Program-made: the position numbers and the translations under genes | Part shown: positions 25,399-34,172 of the stretch, piece by piece | Layout of the letters: the number at the start of each line of letters is the position of its first letter | Position numbering within the stretch: the first letter of the stretch is position 1 | Source: Pseudomonas benzenivorans | GTDB taxonomy: Bacteria; Pseudomonadota; Gammaproteobacteria; Pseudomonadales; Pseudomonadaceae | Assembly: GCF_900100495.1 (NCBI RefSeq) | Contig: NZ_FNCT01000011.1 | Location: 124,001 to 188,000, forward strand | Direction of reading: 5' to 3' | Length of the DNA stretch: 64,000 nt | The notes under the pieces: generated by a model | Database searches by the model: none | Told to the model about the DNA's origin: nothing | The model's input: the letters and a program-made list of their open reading frames with translations, nothing else

Positions 25399-27219
25399 AT
25401 GACCAAAACCGTACGCATCGGCTGCGCCTCCGCCTTCTGGGGCGACACCTCCACCGCCGCCGCCCAGCTGGTGCGCGGCAGCCAGCTGGATTACCTGGTG
25501 TTCGACTACCTGGCCGAGATCACCATGTCGATCATGGCTGGGGCGAAGATGAAGAACCCGGAGCAAGGCTACGCCAGCGATTTCGTCGAAGTGCTCGCCC
25601 CGCTGCTGCAGGACATCGCCGCGAAGCACATCCGCGTCATCAGCAACGCCGGCGGGGTCAACCCCAGAGCCTGCGCTGCCGCCCTCGGCGCCGTCTGCGC
25701 GAAGGCCGGCGTGCCGTTGAAGATCGCCGTGCTGCACGGCGACGACCTGCAGCCCCGGCTCGGCGCACTGGCCAAGGCCGGCAGCGTGGAGATGTTCAGC
25801 GGCGCGCCGCTGCCGCCCATGTGCGTGTCGATCAATGCCTACCTCGGCGCCCCGGGGATTGTGGCGGCGTTGGCACAAGGCGCCGATATCGTCATCACCG
25901 GTCGCGTGGTCGACAGCGCGGTGGTCAGCGCCGCCCTGGTGCACGAGTTCGGCTGGGCCTGGCGCGACTACGACAAGTTGGCGCAGGCTGCCCTGGCCGG
26001 CCACATCATCGAATGCGGCGCGCAGTGCACCGGCGGCAACTTCACCGACTGGGCCAGCGTGCCGGACTACGAGCACATCGGCTTCCCGATCGTCGAGGTG
26101 CAGGCCGACGGCAGCTTCGTGGTGAGCAAGCCGGAGGGTTCCGGTGGCCTGGTCACGCCGTTCACCGCGGGCGAGCAGCTGCTCTACGAGATCGGCGACC
26201 CGCGCGCCTATCTGCTGCCGGACGTGGTGTGCGACTTCACCCAGGTCGAGCTGACCCAGGTCGGCGCCAATCGCGTTGAACTCAAGGGCGCCCGCGGCCT
26301 GCCGCCCACCGCGCAGTACAAGGTCAGCGCCACCTACCCGGACGGCTTCCGCTGCACCGCCAGCTGCCTGATTGCCGGCATCGATGCGGTGAAGAAGGCC
26401 GACCGGGTCAGCCGGGCGATCATCGCCAAGACCGAGGAGCTGTTCGCCGAACGCGGTTGGGGACCCTACAGCGAAGTCAGCATCGAGCTGCTCGGCAGCG
26501 AAGCCACCTACGGGCCCCACGCTCGGCGCCAGGACAGCCGCGAAGTGGTGATCAAGCTGGCCGTGCGCCACAGTAGAAAAGAGGCGCTGGTGCTGTTTTC
26601 CCGCGAGATCGCCCAGGCTGCCACCGGCATGGCGCCGGGGCTGACCGGCATCATTGGCGGACGCCCGAGCGTCTACCCGGTGATCCGCCTGTTCTCCCTG
26701 CTGGTCGACAAGAACGCCTGCCAGCTGGAGGTCGAGCTGGACGGTCGCTCCATTCCGGTCACGCTCCCCGACCTCGACGCCTTTGCCCCCGAGGCCCTGA
26801 GCGAGGCCATCGAGCCGCCGCAGCCCGTGGGACTGGCCGATGCCAGCGTGCCGCTGATCGCACTGGCCGTGGCACGCTCGGGCGACAAGGGCAACCACAG
26901 CAACATCGGCGTGATGGCGCGCAGGCCCGAGTACCTGCCGTGGATCGCCGAGGCGCTGGGCACGGCGGCGCTGGTCGACTGGATGGGCCATGTGCTCGAC
27001 CCGCAGATAGGCCGCATCGAGCGCTGGTACCTGCCGGGTAGCCACAGCCTGAACTTCCTGCTGGAGAACAGCCTGGGCGGTGGCGGCGTCGCCAGCCTGC
27101 GCATCGACCCGCAGGGCAAGGCTTTCGCCCAGCAGTTGCTGGAATTCCCGGTGCCGGTGCCCAGGGCGCTGGCCGACACATTGAATGGTGCGCACAGCGC
27201 ACCCTACGCCACCCCGTAG
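25399..27219 (+). CDS. atuA: AtuA, acyclic terpene utilisation protein (DUF1446 family)
   Basis: 606 aa, first gene of the cluster. AtuA is required for growth on citronellol and geraniol, but its reaction is not established. Recognisable stretches: IGCASAFWGDTSTAAAQL, LDYLVFDYLAEITMSIM, ISNAGGVNPRACA, GADIVITGRVVDSA, CGAQCTGGNFTDW and, in the C-terminal domain, LAVARSGDKGNHSNIGVMAR. I use the second Met (25399). The last codons (about NGAHSAPYATP) are read through part of a palindromic repeat, so the C-terminal tail is probably lineage-specific. Confidence 0.93.
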   Translation: MTKTVRIGCASAFWGDTSTAAAQLVRGSQLDYLVFDYLAEITMSIMAGAKMKNPEQGYASDFVEVLAPLLQDIAAKHIRVISNAGGVNPRACAAALGAVCAKAGVPLKIAVLHGDDLQPRLGALAKAGSVEMFSGAPLPPMCVSINAYLGAPGIVAALAQGADIVITGRVVDSAVVSAALVHEFGWAWRDYDKLAQAALAGHIIECGAQCTGGNFTDWASVPDYEHIGFPIVEVQADGSFVVSKPEGSGGLVTPFTAGEQLLYEIGDPRAYLLPDVVCDFTQVELTQVGANRVELKGARGLPPTAQYKVSATYPDGFRCTASCLIAGIDAVKKADRVSRAIIAKTEELFAERGWGPYSEVSIELLGSEATYGPHARRQDSREVVIKLAVRHSRKEALVLFSREIAQAATGMAPGLTGIIGGRPSVYPVIRLFSLLVDKNACQLEVELDGRSIPVTLPDLDAFAPEALSEAIEPPQPVGLADASVPLIALAVARSGDKGNHSNIGVMARRPEYLPWIAEALGTAALVDWMGHVLDPQIGRIERWYLPGSHSLNFLLENSLGGGGVASLRIDPQGKAFAQQLLEFPVPVPRALADTLNGAHSAPYATP

Positions 27220-27226
27220 GGTGTGT
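27187..27226. repeat. Partial GTAGGGTGCGC-family repeat at the atuA 3' end
   Basis: GGTGCGCACAGCGCACCCTACG matches the right half of the repeats at 39776-39835 and 52268-52326, and ACCCCGTAGGGTG then closes a short stem. The atuA stop codon lies within this element. Confidence 0.75.
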
Positions 27227-27272
27227 GGGGCCGCCCAGGCCGCGCGCACCTGAATCAGCCAGGACAATAACA

Positions 27273-28154
27273 ATGAGCTATGACTCGATCTTCAAAGCCG
27301 GCCTGTTCGCCGGCCAGACCATCCTGGTCACCGGCGGCGGCAGCGGCATCGGCCGTTGCACCGCGCATGAGCTGGCGGCCCTCGGCGCCCATGTGCTGCT
27401 GGTCGGACGCAAGGCCGACAAGCTGGAGAAAACCGCCGGCGAGATCGCCGAGGACGGCGGCAGCGTCGGCTACCAGGTCTGCGACATCCGCGACGAAGAG
27501 CAGGTGAAGGCCATGGTCGCGCGGGTCGTCGGCGAGCGCGGGCAAATCCATCACCTGGTCAACAACGCCGGCGGCCAGTACCCCGCCCCGCTCGCCTCGA
27601 TCACCCAGAAGGGCTTCGAGACCGTGGTGCGCACCAACCTGGTCGGCGGCTTCCTGGTCGCCCGCGAGGTGTTCAACCAGAGCATGAGCAGGACCGGCGG
27701 CAGCATCGTCAACATGCTCGCCGACATGTGGGGCGGCATGCCCGGCATGGGCCATTCGGGGGCGGCGCGCGCCGGCATGGAGAACTTCACCAAGACCGCC
27801 GCGGTCGAGTGGGGCCACGCCGGGGTGCGGGTCAACGCGGTGGCGCCGGGCTGGATCGCCTCCAGCGGCATGGACACCTACGAAGGCGCGTTCAAGGCGG
27901 TGATCCCGACCCTGCGCGAGCATGTGCCACTGAAACGCATCGGCAGCGAGTCGGAAGTCTCCGCCGCCATCGTCTTCCTGCTGTCGCCGGGCGCCGCCTT
28001 TATCAGCGGCAACACCATTCGCATCGACGGCGCCGCCAGCCAGGGCAGCCGCGCCTTTCCGCTGTTCAAGGCCAAGGCTGGGCAGAGCCAGGCCTACAAC
28101 GGCTTCCACCGGGCCTACCTGCCCGATGTGCTGAAAGAAGACCAAGGGGAATAA
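27273..28154 (+). CDS. atuB: AtuB, SDR-family oxidoreductase
   Basis: 293 aa SDR with the cofactor loop TGGGSGIGRCTAHEL and NNAGG. At the usual Tyr-x-x-x-Lys position it reads GMGHSGAARAGMENF, so both catalytic residues differ. The shape resembles 2,4-dienoyl-CoA-reductase-type SDRs rather than alcohol dehydrogenases. The C-terminal part (QGSRAFPLFKAKAG, FHRAYLPDVLKED) is longer than in classical SDRs. AtuB has been proposed to oxidise citronellol or citronellal; the active site seen here does not clearly support that. It lies 54 bases after atuA and 4 bases before atuC. Confidence 0.88.
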   Translation: MSYDSIFKAGLFAGQTILVTGGGSGIGRCTAHELAALGAHVLLVGRKADKLEKTAGEIAEDGGSVGYQVCDIRDEEQVKAMVARVVGERGQIHHLVNNAGGQYPAPLASITQKGFETVVRTNLVGGFLVAREVFNQSMSRTGGSIVNMLADMWGGMPGMGHSGAARAGMENFTKTAAVEWGHAGVRVNAVAPGWIASSGMDTYEGAFKAVIPTLREHVPLKRIGSESEVSAAIVFLLSPGAAFISGNTIRIDGAASQGSRAFPLFKAKAGQSQAYNGFHRAYLPDVLKEDQGE

Positions 28155-28158
28155 CGCG

Positions 28159-29775
28159 ATGCCGGTGATTCAGTCCGAGATCGATGTGCACAGCGACGAC
28201 TACGCCAGCAACCGCGAAGCCATGAGCAAAGCGGTCGCCAGCTTTCGCGAGATCGAGCAGAAGCTGCTGGACAAGGCAGCCGAGGCCAAGGCCAAGTTCG
28301 AAAAACGCGGCCAGCTGCTGCCGCGCGAACGCCTCAACCTGCTGCTCGACCCCGGCGCGCCCTTCCTGGAAATCGCCTCCCTGGCCGGCTACAGGCTGCA
28401 CGACGACAAGGACGGCACCCAGGCCGGCGGCGGGATCATCGCCGGCATCGGCTACATCGCCGGGGTGCGCTGCCTGGTCAGCGCCAGCAACAGCGCAATC
28501 AAGGGCGGCACCATCTCGCCCAGCGGCCTGAAGAAGACCCTGCGCCTGCAGCAGATCGCCCTGGAGAACAAGCTGCCACTGGTGGCGCTGACCGAAAGCG
28601 GCGGCGCCAACCTCAACTACGCCGCCGAGATCTTCGTCGAGGGCGCGCGCGGCTTCGCCAACCAGGCGCGCCTGTCGGCCATGGGCCTGCCGCAGATCAC
28701 CGTGGTGCACGGCTCCAGCACCGCCGGAGGGGCTTACCAGCCGGGGCTGTCGGACTACGTGGTGGTGGTGCGCGGCAAGGCCAAGCTATTCCTCGCCGGA
28801 CCGCCGCTGCTCAAGGCCGCCACCGGCGAGGTGGCCAGCGACGAACAGCTCGGCGGCGCCGAGATGCACGCGCAGGTCGCCGGCACCGCCGAGTACCTGG
28901 CGGAGAACGACGCCGACGGCCTGCGCCTGGCCCGCGAGATCGTCGCCATGCTGCCGTGGAACGCCCAGCTGCCAGCGCGCCCGCAGAAGGCCTGGCGCGA
29001 GCCGCTGTACCCGAGCGAGGAACTGCTCGGCGTGGTGCCGGCCGATGCCAAGAGGCCCTACGACGTACGCGAAATCATCGCCCGCATCGCCGACGGCTCG
29101 CAGTTCCTCGATTTCAAGAATGCGTTCGACAACCAGACGGTCTGCGGCCACCTGCAGATCGAAGGCCAGCCCTGTGGCGTGATCGGCAACAACGGCCCTA
29201 TCACCCCGCAGGGCGCGGCCAAGGCGGCGCAATTCATCCAGCTATGCGAGCAGAGCAACACGCCGCTGCTGTTCCTGCACAACACCACCGGCTTCATGGT
29301 CGGCACCGAGGCCGAACAGGCCGGGGTGATCAAGCACGGTTCGAAGATGATCCAGGCGGTGGCCAACGCCACGGTGCCGAAACTCACCATAGTGGTCGGT
29401 GGTTCCTACGGCGCCGGCAACTACGCCATGTGCGGCCGTGGCCTCGACCCGCGCTTCATCTTCGCCTGGCCCAACAGCCGCACGGCGGTGATGGGCGGCG
29501 CCCAGGCCGGCAAGGTGCTGCGCATCGTCACCGAGGAAAAACACCTGAAGGAAGGCAAGCAGGCCGACCCGAAGATGCTCGACATGCTGGAGGCGGCCAC
29601 CGCGCAGAAGCTTGACAGCCAGTCCACCGCGCTGTACGGCACCGCCAGCCTGTGGGACGACGGCCTGATCGACCCGCGCGACACGCGCAAGCTGCTCGGC
29701 TACCTGCTGGACATCTGCGCCGAGGCGGCCGTGCGGCCGCTCAAGCCCAGCAGCTTCGGCGTGGCGCGCCTTTGA
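28159..29775 (+). CDS. atuC: AtuC, geranyl-CoA carboxylase beta subunit
   Basis: 538 aa carboxyltransferase subunit. With the biotin subunit AtuF it carboxylates cis-geranyl-CoA to isohexenyl-glutaconyl-CoA, the committed step that makes the 3-methyl-branched chain degradable. Motifs: FEKRGQLLPRERLNLLLDPG, IAGIGYIAGVRCLVSASN, LTESGGANL, GLPQITVVHGSSTAGGAY, GPPLLKAATGE, FLHNTTGFMVGTEAE and VVGGSYGAGNYAMCGRG, all typical of acyl-CoA carboxylase beta subunits. GGGGA precedes the ATG, only 4 bases after atuB. Confidence 0.96.
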   Translation: MPVIQSEIDVHSDDYASNREAMSKAVASFREIEQKLLDKAAEAKAKFEKRGQLLPRERLNLLLDPGAPFLEIASLAGYRLHDDKDGTQAGGGIIAGIGYIAGVRCLVSASNSAIKGGTISPSGLKKTLRLQQIALENKLPLVALTESGGANLNYAAEIFVEGARGFANQARLSAMGLPQITVVHGSSTAGGAYQPGLSDYVVVVRGKAKLFLAGPPLLKAATGEVASDEQLGGAEMHAQVAGTAEYLAENDADGLRLAREIVAMLPWNAQLPARPQKAWREPLYPSEELLGVVPADAKRPYDVREIIARIADGSQFLDFKNAFDNQTVCGHLQIEGQPCGVIGNNGPITPQGAAKAAQFIQLCEQSNTPLLFLHNTTGFMVGTEAEQAGVIKHGSKMIQAVANATVPKLTIVVGGSYGAGNYAMCGRGLDPRFIFAWPNSRTAVMGGAQAGKVLRIVTEEKHLKEGKQADPKMLDMLEAATAQKLDSQSTALYGTASLWDDGLIDPRDTRKLLGYLLDICAEAAVRPLKPSSFGVARL

Positions 29776-29777
29776 GT

Positions 29778-29875
29778 CCCCTCTCTCCCCTTTGTTGCAT
29801 GAAGGGGGGAGAGGGTCAGGGTGAGGGGCTAACCCTTCCACCCTCACCCCAGCCCTCTCCCTCAAGGGAGAGGGG
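29778..29875. repeat. Palindromic repeat CCCTCTC.../...GAGAGGG between atuC and atuD
   Basis: Arms CCCTCTCTCCC and GGGAGAGGG enclose a second pair, CAGGGTGAGGGG and CCCTCACCCC. This is a common pseudomonad extragenic repeat and could stabilise or terminate part of the operon mRNA. Confidence 0.8.
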
Positions 29876-29899
29876 GATAGAACGAGGAGAACAAGAAAA

Positions 29900-31057
29900 A
29901 TGATCTTCACCCAGGAACACGAAGAACTCCGCCGCACCGTGCGCAATTTCGTCGAGCACGAGATCAACCCGCACGTCGAGCAGTGGGAAAAGGACGGCCG
30001 CTTCCCGATCCACGAGATCTTCAAGAAGGCCGGCGACCTGGGCCTGCTGGGCATCTCCAAGCCGGAAAAATTCGGCGGCATGGGCCTGGACTACAGCTAC
30101 TCGATAGTCGCCGCCGAGGAGTTCGGCACCATCATCTGCGGCGGCATCCCCATGTCGATCGGCGTACAGACCGACATGTGCACCCCGGCCCTGGCGCGCT
30201 TCGGCTCCGATGAGCTGCGCGAGGAGTTCCTCCGTCCGGCGATCGCCGGCGAGATGGTCGGCTGCATCGGCGTCTCCGAGGTCGGCGCCGGCTCCGACGT
30301 GGCCGGGCTGAAGACCAGCGCACGCAAGGACGGCGACGACTATGTGATCAACGGCAGCAAGATGTGGATTACGAACTCCCCCTCTGCCGACTTTATCTGC
30401 CTGCTGGCCAATACCAGCGAGGACAAGCCGCACGTCAACAAGTCGTTGATCGTGGTGCCGATGAACAGTCCCGGCATCAGCCTCAGCCCGCACCTGGACA
30501 AGCTCGGCATGCGCAGCTCGGAGACCGCCCAGGTGTTCTTCGATAACGTGCGCGTGCCGCAGCGCAACCGCATCGGGGCAGAGGGGGCAGGCTTCATGAT
30601 GCAGATGCTGCAGTTCCAGGAGGAACGCCTGTTCGGCGCGGCCAACATGATCAAGGGCCTGGAGCACTGCGTCGACGCCACCATCGACTACTGCAAGCAG
30701 CGCTACACCTTCGGCCAGCCGCTGATCGACAACCAGGTCATTCACTTCCGCATGGCCGAACTCTCGACCGAGATCGAGGCCTTGCGCGCCCTGGTCTACC
30801 AGGCCACCGAGCTGTACGTGGCCGGCAAGGACGTGACCCGCCTGGCCTCGATGGCCAAGCTCAAGGCCGGCCGCCTCGGCCGCGAGGTCACCGACGCCTG
30901 CCTGCAGTACTGGGGCGGCATGGGCTTCATGTGGGACAACCCGGTGTCGCGCGCCTACCGCGACGTGCGCCTGGTGTCGATCGGCGGCGGTGCCGACGAG
31001 ATCATGCTCGGCATCATCTGCAAGCTGATGGGCATTTTGCCGGGCAAGAAAAAATAG
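29900..31057 (+). CDS. atuD: AtuD, citronellyl-CoA dehydrogenase (acyl-CoA dehydrogenase)
   Basis: 385 aa flavoprotein that would introduce the 2,3 double bond into citronellyl-CoA and pass electrons to ETF. Motifs: GCIGVSEVGAGSDVAGL, NGSKMWITN (FAD/substrate), QRYTFGQPLIDNQ and the C-terminal WGGMGFMWDNPVSRAYRDVR. The usual catalytic Glu near the C-terminus is replaced (VSIGGGADEIM has Gly there). A Glu is instead available at residue 242 in QEERLFGAA, matching isovaleryl-CoA-dehydrogenase-type enzymes, which suits a 3-methyl-branched substrate. GAGGAG lies before the ATG. Confidence 0.94.
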   Translation: MIFTQEHEELRRTVRNFVEHEINPHVEQWEKDGRFPIHEIFKKAGDLGLLGISKPEKFGGMGLDYSYSIVAAEEFGTIICGGIPMSIGVQTDMCTPALARFGSDELREEFLRPAIAGEMVGCIGVSEVGAGSDVAGLKTSARKDGDDYVINGSKMWITNSPSADFICLLANTSEDKPHVNKSLIVVPMNSPGISLSPHLDKLGMRSSETAQVFFDNVRVPQRNRIGAEGAGFMMQMLQFQEERLFGAANMIKGLEHCVDATIDYCKQRYTFGQPLIDNQVIHFRMAELSTEIEALRALVYQATELYVAGKDVTRLASMAKLKAGRLGREVTDACLQYWGGMGFMWDNPVSRAYRDVRLVSIGGGADEIMLGIICKLMGILPGKKK

Positions 31058-31137
31058 CCTGGAGCTATTTTAACGTCGCGTAGCGACGGCCTGAAGGGTG
31101 GCCGCCAGGGATGGCAGGCCATAAGAAGGGCTGAGTC

Positions 31138-31197
31138 GTAGGGCGGGTGCAACCCGCCACCCGCGAACACCGCAACGGCGGGTTTCACCCGCCCTAC
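31138..31197. repeat. Palindromic repeat GTAGGGCGGGTG.../...CACCCGCCCTAC between atuD and atuE
   Basis: Perfect 12-base arms at 31138-31149 and 31186-31197 around a GC-rich centre with its own inverted pairs. This is a different family from the repeats in the neighbouring gaps. Confidence 0.88.
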
Positions 31198-31223
31198 GCC
31201 GCGCATGAACACCGAGGTACGTG

Positions 31224-32021
31224 ATGAGCGATCTACCCCACTGCGAAACCCTGCTGCTGAGCCTCGAAGCCGGCGTGCTGCATATCACCCTCAACCGCCC
31301 GGACAGCCGCAACGCCATGAGCCTGGCGATGGTCGAGGAGCTGCGCGCGGTGCTCGCTGCCGTGAACGATGAGCTGGACGTGCGCGCCATAGTCCTGCGC
31401 GGCACCGGCGGGCATTTCTGCGCCGGCGGCGATATCAAGGATATGGCCACGGCCCGCGCCCAGGGAGAACAGGCCTACCGCGAACTGAACCGCGCCTTCG
31501 GCAGCCTGCTGGAAGAGGCCCAGCGCGCGCCGCAGGTGCTGGTCGCCGTGCTGGAAGGCGCGGTGCTCGGCGGTGGTTTCGGCCTGGCCTGCGTCTCCGA
31601 CATCGCCATCGCCCGGCAGGAGGCCCAGTTCGGCCTGCCGGAAACCAGCCTGGGCATCCTCCCGGCGCAGATCGCGCCGTTCGTAGTGGGGCGCATCGGC
31701 CTGACCCAGGCGCGTCGCCTGGCCCTGACCGCCGCCCGCTTCAATGGCGCCGAGGCCGCACGCCTGGGGCTGGTGCACTTCTGCGAAGCCAGCAGCGAAG
31801 CCCTCGAGCGGCGCCTGGAGGAAACCCTGGCGCAGATCCGCCAGTGCGCGCCGCAGGCCAACGCCGCGACCAAGGCGCTGCTGCTGGCCACCGAAACGGA
31901 AAACCTCGGCAGCCTGCTCGACCACGCTGCCGGCCAGTTCGCCGAAGCAGTGCTGGGCGCCGAAGGCAGCGAGGGCACCCTGGCCTTCGTGCAGAAACGC
32001 GCGCCGAAATGGGCCCAGTAA
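31224..32021 (+). CDS. atuE: AtuE, isohexenylglutaconyl-CoA hydratase
   Basis: 265 aa crotonase. It hydrates the product of AtuC/AtuF to the 3-hydroxy acyl-CoA. Oxyanion-hole motifs: GHFCAGGDIKDMA and AVLEGAVLGGGFGLACVSDIAIA; the catalytic region QFGLPETSLGILPAQ has a Glu as in hydratases. GAGGT lies 5-6 bases before the ATG at 31224; a GTG immediately before it is not needed. Flanked on both sides by palindromic repeats, it still reads as part of the atu operon. Confidence 0.92.
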   Translation: MSDLPHCETLLLSLEAGVLHITLNRPDSRNAMSLAMVEELRAVLAAVNDELDVRAIVLRGTGGHFCAGGDIKDMATARAQGEQAYRELNRAFGSLLEEAQRAPQVLVAVLEGAVLGGGFGLACVSDIAIARQEAQFGLPETSLGILPAQIAPFVVGRIGLTQARRLALTAARFNGAEAARLGLVHFCEASSEALERRLEETLAQIRQCAPQANAATKALLLATETENLGSLLDHAAGQFAEAVLGAEGSEGTLAFVQKRAPKWAQ

Positions 32022-32027
32022 AGAACC

Positions 32028-32078
32028 GTAGCCCGGATGCAATCCGGGGCCACATCTCCCGGATTGCATCCGGGCTAC
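32028..32078. repeat. Palindromic repeat GTAGCCCGGATGCAATCCGG... between atuE and atuF
   Basis: GTAGCCCGGATGCAATCCGG and CCGGATTGCATCCGGGCTAC are near-perfect inverted arms with a short centre, the classic pseudomonad repeat of this sequence. It ends 19 bases before the atuF start. A decayed relative is visible at about 52390-52445. Confidence 0.9.
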
Positions 32079-32097
32079 GAAAAGCAGGAGCAGCAAG

Positions 32098-34080
<1,983 letters not shown>

Positions 34081-34172
34081 CCGCGCACATCGGCATATTT
34101 CTGGCGCTTGATAAGTGGCATTTTGCCCTAAAGCCAGCGATGATCCAGCGCACCACGCAATCAGGATCACCT

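Noticed and set aside
25399..27273. Long minus-strand open frame of 912 codons covering atuA
   Set aside because: Most of it is the antisense shadow of atuA, with low-complexity, Ala/Gly/Arg-rich translation. Only its last part, below 25158, is a real gene (atuR).
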